Below are positions 1 through 7,906 of a stretch of DNA of 64,000 nucleotides, piece by piece; the first letter of the stretch is position 1, and the number at the start of each line of letters is the position of its first letter. Source of the stretch: Bacteroides sp. OM05-12 (GTDB taxonomy: Bacteria; Bacteroidota; Bacteroidia; Bacteroidales; Bacteroidaceae); assembly GCF_003438995.1 (NCBI RefSeq), contig NZ_QSUN01000001.1, positions 1-64,000 of the forward strand, read 5' to 3'. Under the pieces are notes generated by a model. That model was given only the letters and a program-made list of their open reading frames with translations, was not told the origin of the DNA and did not search any database. The position numbers and the translations under genes were made by a program.

Positions 1-66
1 CAACCTTATGTTTTTTAAAAACATCAAGGTCATTGCAAACAAACATCAAGGTGTTTTTTTAAAACA
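1..66. repeat. Dispersed AACATCAAGGT repeat, locus 1
   Basis: Contains AACATCAAGGT twice (near 20-30 and 42-52) followed by a T run and a third, degenerate AACATCGGG. The same word recurs at 43321-43344 and 59466-59515, always between genes, so this is one member of a dispersed intergenic repeat family. It lies beyond the 3' end of the primase-like gene. Confidence 0.7.
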
Positions 67-69
67 TCG

Positions 70-217
70 GGTGCGGCATTTGTGACACTTGTGACACCTA
101 CTTTCAAACATTATATATACATAGTAATAATATAAGTGATATATATACATATACTTATTATATATATACTATATAAAGTTAAGAAACAGGTGTCACAAGT
201 GTCACAAATGCCGCACC
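70..217. repeat. Perfect 30-bp inverted repeat with AT-rich centre
   Basis: Bases 70-99 are the exact reverse complement of 188-217. The 88 bases between are almost pure A/T and contain a further imperfect inverted repeat around TATATATAC and ACTTATTAT. The right arm ends four bases before the stop codon of the leftward primase-like gene at 222. It could be a strong transcription terminator, a cruciform, or a recognition site for the neighbouring replication-type protein. The sequence does not decide between these. Confidence 0.85.
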
Positions 218-221
218 GAAA

Positions 222-2384
222 TTAATCGCCGAATGGAAGAGGCTTATTTTCAGGCGTTTGGGAAATACAGGTTACATCTCTCCGACCGGCTATTTCTTCC
301 GGTGTCAGCTGAACGACCCGAAAACCGCGCCCGTTATGAACACGCATACGCGGAAATTCAAGCGTCTCCATCGCACGGAGCACACGGTTTTTCGAGAGGG
401 GATACTTAATCATGGAGCCAATACACTCCATAATTTCGGCGGTAGAGATATATTTGCCCGCTTCACCAAGAACCGGCGGACGGAAACGGGAACAAATCAG
501 TTCCTCTTCGATATTGGGTTCCTCAAACTCCCGGTTCTGAAGGTTTATCCGGAGGTTCTCCTCATTGGTGTACCAGTAGCAGAAGCCTTCACGGTAGAGG
601 GAAAGGGCTTGGGAGTAAAGTCCCTCATGGAAAATAGGATTCTTATACGGATTGTCGATGCCCGTCACCCGGAAGACCCTCCAGCGACGGCTGCCGGTAT
701 CATCGGAAAGGAAATGGTAGTTGTTGCCCGTGGCGCAGAAAGAGGCGATATGGGGACGGAAATCCTTGTTGCGCATATAAGGGGCACGCTCGTTGGTGTT
801 CTCCATGGTTATAATCGCTTTAAGTTGGTTCACCTCGGGAAGGCGCATATTATCGATTTCCTCAAAACAGATGACCAGCATCTCGGCAAGGGTCAGCCTG
901 TCATCCTTGGTAAGTGTGCCGCCGTTGATTTTGGTATAAAAATAACGTTTCAACACGGGAGGAAGCAGTTTCTTAAAGAAAGTGGTCTTATAGATGCCCT
1001 GTTCGCCCACAAAGGTAAGGATAGTCTGGTTCACCGCATCCTCTTCATAGACGGAGGCGATTATACCGACAATCCATTTACGGAAAGCGATGCGGAATTC
1101 GGTGTCGTTCGTGGTGTGCACCGTAGACGCCACAAGGCCGATATAATCCGTCGTGCCGTCCCACGGGGGACAGGATTCAAGGTAAGACGTCAGGGGATTA
1201 TAATCGGTGATAAATTCCGACCTCAGGATGCTCAGAAAAGTATTCTGGCTACTGTTTAAACCGGATTTACGGGCACGGAGCCAAAGGGTGTTCTCGTCAT
1301 TGTCGGTCATATCCCTGAAATGCCCCTTACGGTCGGCCCAGCATATTTCCCTGCGTCCGAGAATGGTATTGTTACGGATGGAAGCCTGAGTCGGGATATA
1401 CGCTTCCAAATCGTCGATGGAGGCATAGTCGAAACGTCCGGCTTTAACTTTGGGAAGCTGTTTCACACCATGTTCCCCGGTACGCAGGTACACGGAACGG
1501 ACAATGCTCTCGAGGGCAGGACGCTCATAATCGGGAAATTCCCGTAAGGCCCATGAAAGTGCGTCTTCTTGCGGAACGCCATAATTGTTCATCAGATAAA
1601 GTGCGGAGGAAGCATAATCATTGTAATTGCCTTCGGTGTAGCTCTTTCCCGCCATTTGGAGAAGATTACGCACAGTGTCCGATGCTTTTTCCGCCGTGGT
1701 ATGGTAGGTATTCTCCGGTTTCTTACCGGCCTTTCCGGAATCGGTTTGGGAGACCTCGATATGCATCGGCACGGCAGACGGATTATAATACGCATTGGGA
1801 TCATGACAAAGATTGCTCGTACGGGTTACATTCTTGCAATGCTCGTCAAAAGGATGATGCAGCAGTTGTTCGTAATACGCCTTGCCTTGGCGATAAACAT
1901 AAGGATGAAATTTCATGTCCGTAATGTCGGTCAGGTAGAAAATCCGCACACCGTGTCCGGAGTACGTGATATGCGCCAACAACACATGCGGGTCACGACA
2001 CAAAAGCGTCATCAGCTGTTCGGGCACACCGGCTTCGAGCCCGTCGATATCGCCCATGCCGATACCTGTATAGCTACGGACATGCTGAAGGCTCCGACCG
2101 CCTTGGCAGATGACGGAAGGGGTGATAAATTCGGCATGGTCTTTATAGACCTTTGCCTGCCGTTTTTGACCGTTGCCGTCGTAATAACGGAATTTCTCGG
2201 TAGACTCACGATAACGGTCGGAGGTGATCAGTTGAAAGATTTCGGCAAACGTCATAATGACCGGATCGGTTTCCTGCCGACCACGATGAAAGCTCGCCTG
2301 TAACGAACTTGGTTCTTCTTGTTCCATTCGTTGGAATTGTGTTTTAAGATAATTTTTAGAAGACGGAGGTAATTCCGTCAGCAC
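222..2384 (-). CDS. VirE N-terminal / VapE-type primase-helicase-like protein
   Basis: The 720-residue product joins a VirE N-terminal (BT4734-like) primase-like region (roughly residues 70-200) to a C-terminal VapE/virulence-associated-E P-loop ATPase. The Walker A is GEQGIYKTT near residue 458 and a Walker B-like stretch MLVICFEEID follows. Such proteins are common beside Bacteroides polysaccharide loci and in mobile elements; their function is not established. The longest start is GTG at 2384; an ATG at 2327 (MEQEEPSS) is an alternative. A TAnnTTTG box on the minus strand at 2407-2414 (TACTTTTG) is a likely promoter element. It is divergent from the HTH gene at 2495 and sits next to a long perfect inverted repeat at its 3' end. 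Confidence 0.85.
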   Translation of the reverse strand: MLTELPPSSKNYLKTQFQRMEQEEPSSLQASFHRGRQETDPVIMTFAEIFQLITSDRYRESTEKFRYYDGNGQKRQAKVYKDHAEFITPSVICQGGRSLQHVRSYTGIGMGDIDGLEAGVPEQLMTLLCRDPHVLLAHITYSGHGVRIFYLTDITDMKFHPYVYRQGKAYYEQLLHHPFDEHCKNVTRTSNLCHDPNAYYNPSAVPMHIEVSQTDSGKAGKKPENTYHTTAEKASDTVRNLLQMAGKSYTEGNYNDYASSALYLMNNYGVPQEDALSWALREFPDYERPALESIVRSVYLRTGEHGVKQLPKVKAGRFDYASIDDLEAYIPTQASIRNNTILGRREICWADRKGHFRDMTDNDENTLWLRARKSGLNSSQNTFLSILRSEFITDYNPLTSYLESCPPWDGTTDYIGLVASTVHTTNDTEFRIAFRKWIVGIIASVYEEDAVNQTILTFVGEQGIYKTTFFKKLLPPVLKRYFYTKINGGTLTKDDRLTLAEMLVICFEEIDNMRLPEVNQLKAIITMENTNERAPYMRNKDFRPHIASFCATGNNYHFLSDDTGSRRWRVFRVTGIDNPYKNPIFHEGLYSQALSLYREGFCYWYTNEENLRINLQNREFEEPNIEEELICSRFRPPVLGEAGKYISTAEIMECIGSMIKYPLSKNRVLRAMETLEFPRMRVHNGRGFRVVQLTPEEIAGRRDVTCISQTPENKPLPFGD

Positions 2385-2406
2385 TCTGAATTTTTCAGAA
2401 CGGGGG

Positions 2407-2414
2407 CAAAAGTA
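2407..2414 (-). promoter_or_regulatory. -7 box TACTTTTG of the primase-like gene
   Basis: Read on the minus strand this matches the Bacteroidetes TAnnTTTG element, 23 bases upstream of the GTG at 2384. No clear TTTG -33 box was found at the usual distance. Confidence 0.5.
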
Positions 2415-2494
2415 GGGGAATCGGGAAAGATAGAAACGGCTTTCATAGAAGCCACAAGCACAGCATAATTATAATACATTAACAACTAAGCGAC

Positions 2495-2818
2495 ATGCAA
2501 CAACAAGGGAGGTTTAACCCTTACCATTTAATATACGACAAGCTGGGAGAAGAAATAGAATCGTACCGAAGGTCGGAACATATCAGTATCCGGACTCTGG
2601 CATACGACGCACGAATGAATCACCACACCTACAACGGTTTGCGCACAGGCACGGACTTTAAGCTGAATTACTACCTGAGGCTGGTCTATGCATTTTCCGT
2701 CAACAGTGAGAAAGAACACTTCCTCGCTTTCCTGAAACGATTAATGAGAATTGCGATACAGGAGATCTGCGGCATACTGAAAACGGAGATGGAGTGGTGG
2801 ATGAGGGAAGAATTGTAA
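2495..2818 (+). CDS. Small helix-turn-helix-like protein, glycan-locus leader
   Basis: A 107-residue protein with no signal peptide. Residues about 22-60 (RRSEHISIRTLAYDARMN and following) look like a compact HTH fold, followed by a helical basic tail. It is the first gene of the rightward glycan locus, 20 bases before the first glycosyltransferase, and divergent from the VirE/VapE-like gene. Small DNA-binding proteins next to VirE-type genes are frequent at the edges of Bacteroides polysaccharide loci. A regulatory role is inferred from position only, and the family could not be named. Confidence 0.6.
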   Translation: MQQQGRFNPYHLIYDKLGEEIESYRRSEHISIRTLAYDARMNHHTYNGLRTGTDFKLNYYLRLVYAFSVNSEKEHFLAFLKRLMRIAIQEICGILKTEMEWWMREEL

Positions 2819-2837
2819 GGTAATCAAATAAACAGAT

Positions 2838-3965
2838 ATGCGTATACTTGAAAAACAGTATCAAGACATGAAAAAGCCTAAAGCTGTTGTTTTCTATCAG
2901 TATTTACCTCCTTGGAGAATAGATATTTTCAACGAAATGGGTAAATACTACGATATGATAATTGTTTTTACAAATGCTGATTGTGAAGGGTTTATCTATA
3001 ACCGACAGGAATTACTGGATAAACTGCAAAACATTAATACCATTTTTCTAAACAATGGTTTTAAGATAGGCAACAGACCTGTAAGATCAGGTATATTAAA
3101 ACTCTTAAAGCTACATAAGCCGGATGTCGTTTTCTCCCACGAATACTCTCCGACCAGTATACAGATTGCCTTGTACAGACAATTAAAACTTTGTAAATAC
3201 AGATACTATCTGACAACATCCGATAATTTAAAGATGGCAGAAGATTCATCAGGTTTCAAAGCTAAAGCCAGAAACTATGTTCTGAACCACGCCGACGGAA
3301 TTATCGTATACAGTGAGGCTGTAAAGAAATGGTATACCGATCATTTCCCTAAATTGAAAATCGATATTTGCCCGAACATACAGAATCCATCCACCTTATT
3401 ATCATATAGAGAAAAATTCGGGGATATTATTACAAAATATAAGCAGCAATTCGGTCTTTATTCCGGGAATATTATACTATATACCGGCAGATTAGTCACA
3501 GTAAAAGGCTTGGACTTATTGCTAACCGCATTTTCAAAAATAGACAGAGAAGATTATAAATTGGTAATAGTAGGAGATGGCTATGAGAAAAATATATTAA
3601 AAGAGCTGACAAGAAAATTGAAGATCGAACAAAAAGTTATTTTCGCCGGATATTATTCCGGTGTTGAATTATACGCTTGGTACGACTTAGCCAATTTCTT
3701 TATTCTTCCCAGCCGATATGAACCATTCGGAGCCGTAGTCAACGAAGCATTGGTATACGGATGTCCGGTTATTGCCAGCAAATACATAGGAGCATTAGAC
3801 TTTATAAATAACTCCAACGGTAAGATCTTCGATCCGCTTAATGAAAAAGAATTTATCGAGACATTACATGATGCAATGAACAAATATGCCGGAGCAATTG
3901 AAAAAAGGACAAATCTGATGCCTTGCTCTTTTGATAAATATGTAAAAAGTTTCTATTCAATTTAA
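2838..3965 (+). CDS. GT4-type glycosyltransferase
   Basis: A 375-residue GT-B glycosyltransferase. The C-terminal half carries the family 1/4 nucleotide-sugar motifs: LYTGRLVTVKGLDLLLTAF, the VIVGDGYE strand, and the E-x7-E signature in PSRYEPFGAVVNEALVYG, followed by CPVIAS. It should transfer a sugar from a nucleotide-activated donor at the cytoplasmic membrane face during surface glycan assembly. The start at 2838 is supported by spacing to the previous gene; MKKPKAVVF at codon 12 is an alternative. The stop lies four bases before the next ATG, indicating co-transcription. Donor and acceptor cannot be read from the sequence. Confidence 0.9.
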   Translation: MRILEKQYQDMKKPKAVVFYQYLPPWRIDIFNEMGKYYDMIIVFTNADCEGFIYNRQELLDKLQNINTIFLNNGFKIGNRPVRSGILKLLKLHKPDVVFSHEYSPTSIQIALYRQLKLCKYRYYLTTSDNLKMAEDSSGFKAKARNYVLNHADGIIVYSEAVKKWYTDHFPKLKIDICPNIQNPSTLLSYREKFGDIITKYKQQFGLYSGNIILYTGRLVTVKGLDLLLTAFSKIDREDYKLVIVGDGYEKNILKELTRKLKIEQKVIFAGYYSGVELYAWYDLANFFILPSRYEPFGAVVNEALVYGCPVIASKYIGALDFINNSNGKIFDPLNEKEFIETLHDAMNKYAGAIEKRTNLMPCSFDKYVKSFYSI

Positions 3966-3969
3966 AATT

Positions 3970-4623
3970 ATGAATTTTACAAAACTAAAAACGAGAATAT
4001 CACTAAACTTGTTTTTTTCTTCCCTCAACGGATTCTATAGATACTATTTTGAGACAAGAAGAAGAAAATTCGGTTACATAGATAAAACAGCCTATGTAAG
4101 ATTTCCCATCAGAACTAAAGAGCCTGAAAACATATATTTATATGAAAATTGTCACATTATGGGAGGAGCTCTTATCTCTGCAGCTAAAGCAAAATTTATT
4201 ATGAAAAAGAATTCCGGCGCTGCAGAAGGACTGACCGTAATTACAACTACGCATCCTGCTTTTATCGGAGAATGGTTTATGGAAAAAGGAAATAACAATG
4301 AATATGCAGAAGCCAAAGATATCATTGTTGAAGAAGATGTTTGGATAGCAACTAATGTAACCCTATTAATGGGAGCACATATAGGACGAGGTGCCATTAT
4401 TGGGGCAGGAGCAGTTATAAGAAAAAAAATCCCTCCATACGCTATAGTTGTAGGGAATCCAGCTAAAATAGTTGGTTTCAAATTTACTCCCACAGAAATT
4501 ATAGAACATGAAGAAAGACTATATCCTTTAGATAAACGATTAACAATTAATGTATTAGAAAATAATTATAACAAACATTTTATTAGTCGTATTCAAGAAA
4601 TAAAAGAATATTTAAAACAATAA
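3970..4623 (+). CDS. Left-handed beta-helix (hexapeptide) acyltransferase
   Basis: A 217-residue protein with the hexapeptide repeats of WcaF/maltose O-acetyltransferase-like enzymes. Examples are VEEDVWIATNVTLLMGAHIG and the coil GRGAIIGAGAVIRKKIPPYAIVVGNPAKIVG typical of the C-terminal end of the helix; ITTTHPAF probably carries the catalytic His. Members move acetyl or other acyl groups from CoA or ACP to sugars. It lies directly before an ACP, an SDR and a ketosynthase, so an ACP-bound acyl donor is plausible. The coding sequence is markedly AT-rich, like the next six kilobases. Confidence 0.88.
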   Translation: MNFTKLKTRISLNLFFSSLNGFYRYYFETRRRKFGYIDKTAYVRFPIRTKEPENIYLYENCHIMGGALISAAKAKFIMKKNSGAAEGLTVITTTHPAFIGEWFMEKGNNNEYAEAKDIIVEEDVWIATNVTLLMGAHIGRGAIIGAGAVIRKKIPPYAIVVGNPAKIVGFKFTPTEIIEHEERLYPLDKRLTINVLENNYNKHFISRIQEIKEYLKQ

Positions 4624-4627
4624 ATTT

Positions 4628-4855
4628 ATGGAATTACAAGAATTCATTAACAATTTTGCAAATCAGTTTGACGACACCGACATATCTGAATTTCAATCAG
4701 ATACAGTATTTCAAGATTTAGAAGAATGGAGTTCTATGACAGTCCTTGCTATCATAGCATTGATTAAGACAACCTACAATAAAACAATTACAGGGAAAGA
4801 AATTCGTTCATGCGAAACAATTAAAGATTTATTTAATTTAGTCACATCAAAGTAA
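4628..4855 (+). CDS. Acyl carrier protein
   Basis: A 75-residue acidic helical protein of ACP size and pattern (PF00550). The usual Asp-Ser-Leu around the phosphopantetheine serine reads WSSM, with Ser36 as the likely attachment residue and Ser35 in place of Asp. This is a specialised ACP rather than the housekeeping AcpP of fatty acid synthesis, because it sits inside a glycan operon next to a reductase and a ketosynthase. Its stop overlaps the ATG of the next gene by one base, so the two are translationally coupled. It probably carries the acyl chain made by the next two enzymes. Confidence 0.88.
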   Translation: MELQEFINNFANQFDDTDISEFQSDTVFQDLEEWSSMTVLAIIALIKTTYNKTITGKEIRSCETIKDLFNLVTSK

Positions 4856-5598
4856 TGGAAAACCCGTTCAACTTATTGGGAAAGCAAATCCTAATAACAG
4901 GTGCTTCATCAGGGATAGGACGTGCTATTGCCGTAGCTTGTTCAAAAATGGGAGCTATCCTTTACTTGACAGGAAGGGATAAGTCACGGTTAAATGAAAC
5001 CTTTTCCATGCTGAATGGAAAAGGACATTCCGTTATTACGGCAGATTTAACCAAAGAGGAAGATATAAATCACTTAATATCCAAACTTCCCAAATTAGAT
5101 GGAGTTGTACAAAATGCGGGAGTTGGCAGTCGCATTTTATGTAAGTCAATTACCCAAAAAGACTTAGACAATGTATTACGCCCTAATCTGGAAGGTCCAA
5201 TATTATTGCAGACATCATTACTTGCCCAAAAGAAATTAAATAAGTCTGCTTCAATCGTATTTATAGCCTCCCGGGCAGCTAATACTCCATCTATAGGAAA
5301 TGCGATTTACAGTGCATCTAAAGGTGCTATAATTTCCTATTCAAGAGTTTTAGCACTAGAACTTGCCACTAGAAAAATCCGAGTTAACTGCATATGCCCA
5401 TCCATGGTATGGACAAATCTGATATTACAAGATGGAGTTACGAAAGAAGAAATGGAAGAAGCACAATTAAAATACCCGTTAAAGCGATACGGGAAACCCG
5501 AAGACGTTGCTTATTTAACTATTTATCTATTATCCGATACTTCAACATGGATGACGGGAAGTTGTATCGACTTAACAGGAGGGGCAATTGAACTTTAA
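4855..5598 (+). CDS. SDR reductase, 3-oxoacyl-ACP reductase-like (FabG family)
   Basis: A 247-residue classical short-chain dehydrogenase. The NAD(P)-binding TGASSGIG lies near residue 16, NAG (VQNAGVG) follows, and the catalytic Ser (VFIASRAA) and YSASK are all present, with a C-terminal TGSCIDLTGGA typical of FabG. It should reduce a 3-oxoacyl thioester to the 3-hydroxyacyl form. Coupling to the ACP gene and the ketosynthase that follows supports an ACP-linked substrate. No dehydratase or enoyl reductase is encoded nearby, so the chain may stop at the hydroxy stage. Confidence 0.9.
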   Translation: MENPFNLLGKQILITGASSGIGRAIAVACSKMGAILYLTGRDKSRLNETFSMLNGKGHSVITADLTKEEDINHLISKLPKLDGVVQNAGVGSRILCKSITQKDLDNVLRPNLEGPILLQTSLLAQKKLNKSASIVFIASRAANTPSIGNAIYSASKGAIISYSRVLALELATRKIRVNCICPSMVWTNLILQDGVTKEEMEEAQLKYPLKRYGKPEDVAYLTIYLLSDTSTWMTGSCIDLTGGAIEL

Positions 5599-5608
5599 AA
5601 TAGAAACA

Positions 5609-6610
5609 ATGGAAGCTTATATAAAACATATATCTTACTATCTACCCAAAAAAATAGTTACCAATGACGAATTGGTAAAAACATTTCCGGAATGGAACAC
5701 CGAAAAGGTAACTGACAAAGTAGGAATTAATGAACGGCATATCTCCGCAATCGATGAAACAGCCGGAGATATGGCTTTAAAAGCTGCACAGAAATTAATT
5801 GATGAATATCAAATATCTCCATCTGAAATCGATTTCATTTTATTATGTACACAAAGTCCAGATTACTTTTTACCAACTACCGCATGTATTTTACAACATA
5901 AATTAGGAATACCAACATCAGCAGGTGCTTTAGATTATAATTTGGGTTGTTCAGGCTATATTTACGGATTGGGTTTGGCGAAAGGATTAATAGCTGGGGG
6001 TATTGCAAAAAATATTCTATTAATTACCTCCGAAACATATAGTAAATATATCCACACATTAGATAAAGGAAACCGTTCTTTATTTGGTGATGGAGCTGCA
6101 GCAACCTTAATCTCTACAGTCGGTTTCGCCAATATTGGTTGTTTTACATTAGGAACAGATGGTAGCGGTGCAAACAATCTAATAGTAAAGACTGGAGCAT
6201 CCAAACATAGATTTTTACAGAATGACTTAAAGAAAGATGAGGGAGGAAACTTCCAATCATCAGACTATCTATATATGAATGGTTCAGAAATCTTCAATTT
6301 TACTTTGGAAGCAGTTCCTCCCCTAATAGAAGAAGTTTTGAAGAACAATCAGATAGATAAAAATTCTATTGACTTATTTGTATTTCATCAAGCTAATAAA
6401 TTTATGCTTAATACAATCCGGAAAGTTTGCACAATCCCCAAAGATAAATTTTATATCAATTTAGAACATACAGGTAATACGGTTTCATCAACCTTACCCA
6501 TTGCTCTAAAAGATTTAATAGACACCAAAATGTTTAAAGAAAAAATGAACATTTTAATAGCCGGATTTGGCGTAGGATATTCCTGGGGAGGAACCCTTTT
6601 AAAACTCTAA
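5609..6610 (+). CDS. 3-oxoacyl-ACP synthase III-like ketosynthase (FabH family)
   Basis: A 333-residue thiolase-fold condensing enzyme. With the ATG at 5609 the Cys-His-Asn triad falls at Cys114 (NLGCSG), His260 (FHQANKF) and Asn290 (HTGNT), close to the E. coli FabH spacing. A TTG at 5588 would extend it into the upstream gene; the ATG lies 10 bases after that gene's stop, with AGGAGGGG 25 bases ahead. FabH enzymes condense acyl-CoA with malonyl-ACP. Here it would feed the preceding SDR and make a short 3-hydroxyacyl-ACP for a glycan acyltransferase. Housekeeping FabH is less likely because of context and AT content. Confidence 0.9.
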   Translation: MEAYIKHISYYLPKKIVTNDELVKTFPEWNTEKVTDKVGINERHISAIDETAGDMALKAAQKLIDEYQISPSEIDFILLCTQSPDYFLPTTACILQHKLGIPTSAGALDYNLGCSGYIYGLGLAKGLIAGGIAKNILLITSETYSKYIHTLDKGNRSLFGDGAAATLISTVGFANIGCFTLGTDGSGANNLIVKTGASKHRFLQNDLKKDEGGNFQSSDYLYMNGSEIFNFTLEAVPPLIEEVLKNNQIDKNSIDLFVFHQANKFMLNTIRKVCTIPKDKFYINLEHTGNTVSSTLPIALKDLIDTKMFKEKMNILIAGFGVGYSWGGTLLKL

Positions 6611-6682
6611 AGACACTAATTTCTATAAAAAACATCATAATATATTTTTCACCTCAGAACTACACATTTTTAATCAACTTAA

Positions 6683-7906
6683 ATGCATTCTATCTTAATC
6701 AATGCCTATGCCTGTTCCCCCGGAATGGGTAGCGAACCAGGTATGGCCTGGAATTGGTGTGTAAACCTCGCCAAATATTGTGAACTTCATATCATAACGG
6801 AAGGAGAGTTCCGTAAAAAAATAGAAGCGGAACTGCCTACGCTTCCACAAGGAAAAAACATGCACTTCTACTATAATCCCGTTTCGGAAGAGATTAGACG
6901 AATGTGTTGGAATCAGGGAGACTGGCGATTCTATTTCCATTATAATAAATGGCAGCAAAAGACACTGGCTATAGCCAAACAAATAATAAAAGAACAAAAT
7001 ATTGATATTGTACATCAACTCAATATGATTGGTTTTAGGGAACCGGGCTATTTATGGAAATTAGACAAACCTTTTATTTGGGGACCGACCAATGCTAAAG
7101 AAGCATTTCCCACAGCATATTTGGATGATGCGAACTGGAGAAAATCTCTTTTTATAAAGACTAAGAATTTTATCAATAAAACTCAGTTACAATTCGCAAC
7201 CAGGGTACATAAAGCAGTACAGAAGGCATCTTTCGTTATAGCTGCATCCACAGATTCCGCTAATGCTCTTAAGAAATACTTCCAATGTAATCCAATTTTA
7301 ATTAATGAATCGGGATGTAATGTTACAAACAATAATCCTGTTCATAATTTTGAAGGAAAACAAACTCTTGAGTTACTTTGGGTAGGCAGGTTCATATTCA
7401 CAAAGCAACTAAAATTAGCATTGAAGTCATTAGCAGCCTGTGAGAATAAAAATATTAAGTTGCATATTGTTGGAGGATCCATAGAAGAAGAAGCTCCATT
7501 CAAAAAACTATCTGAAAAATTAATGATCAAAGAGCAATGTATTTGGCATGAAAAAATATCTCATGATAAAGTACAGGCACTCATGCAACAATGTGATCTT
7601 TTCTTTTTTACAAGTATCGCTGAAGGAACACCGCACGTTATACTTGAGGCATTTAACAACTCTCTGCCTGTGTTATGTTTCAATACGTGTGGTCAGGGTG
7701 ATTGCGTAAATGACAAAGTCGGTTTGAAAATTGAATTATCTAATCCTCAACAATCAATAAAGGATTTTACAGAAAAAATAGAATTTCTATATAACAATCG
7801 AAAAGAGTTGAAACGAATGTCGGCAAATTGCAAAGAACGTCAAATGGAATTATCATGGGACAATAAAATAAAACAAATGATAGAACTCTATACGAAAATA
7901 AAATGA
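6683..7906 (+). CDS. GT4-type glycosyltransferase
   Basis: A 407-residue GT-B enzyme. The N-terminus HSILINAYACSPGMGSEPGMAW contains the glycine-rich loop of family-4 transferases, and the C-terminal half has LLWVGRFIFTKQLKLAL and a variant E-x7-E region (SIAEGTPHVILEAFNNSLPVL). It is expected to add a sugar to the growing lipid-linked glycan in the cytoplasm. It follows a 72-base gap after the ketosynthase and overlaps the next gene by four bases (ATGA), so it is in the same operon. Specificity is unknown. Confidence 0.9.
   Translation: MHSILINAYACSPGMGSEPGMAWNWCVNLAKYCELHIITEGEFRKKIEAELPTLPQGKNMHFYYNPVSEEIRRMCWNQGDWRFYFHYNKWQQKTLAIAKQIIKEQNIDIVHQLNMIGFREPGYLWKLDKPFIWGPTNAKEAFPTAYLDDANWRKSLFIKTKNFINKTQLQFATRVHKAVQKASFVIAASTDSANALKKYFQCNPILINESGCNVTNNNPVHNFEGKQTLELLWVGRFIFTKQLKLALKSLAACENKNIKLHIVGGSIEEEAPFKKLSEKLMIKEQCIWHEKISHDKVQALMQQCDLFFFTSIAEGTPHVILEAFNNSLPVLCFNTCGQGDCVNDKVGLKIELSNPQQSIKDFTEKIEFLYNNRKELKRMSANCKERQMELSWDNKIKQMIELYTKIK

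Noticed and set aside
258..1259. Long plus-strand reading frame of 333 codons
   Set aside because: It lies opposite the primase-like gene, whose minus-strand frame carries clear Walker motifs. The plus-strand product has no recognisable domain and is a shadow frame.
1569..2303. Plus-strand frame of 244 codons
   Set aside because: Also antisense to the primase-like gene, without a promoter or a familiar domain.
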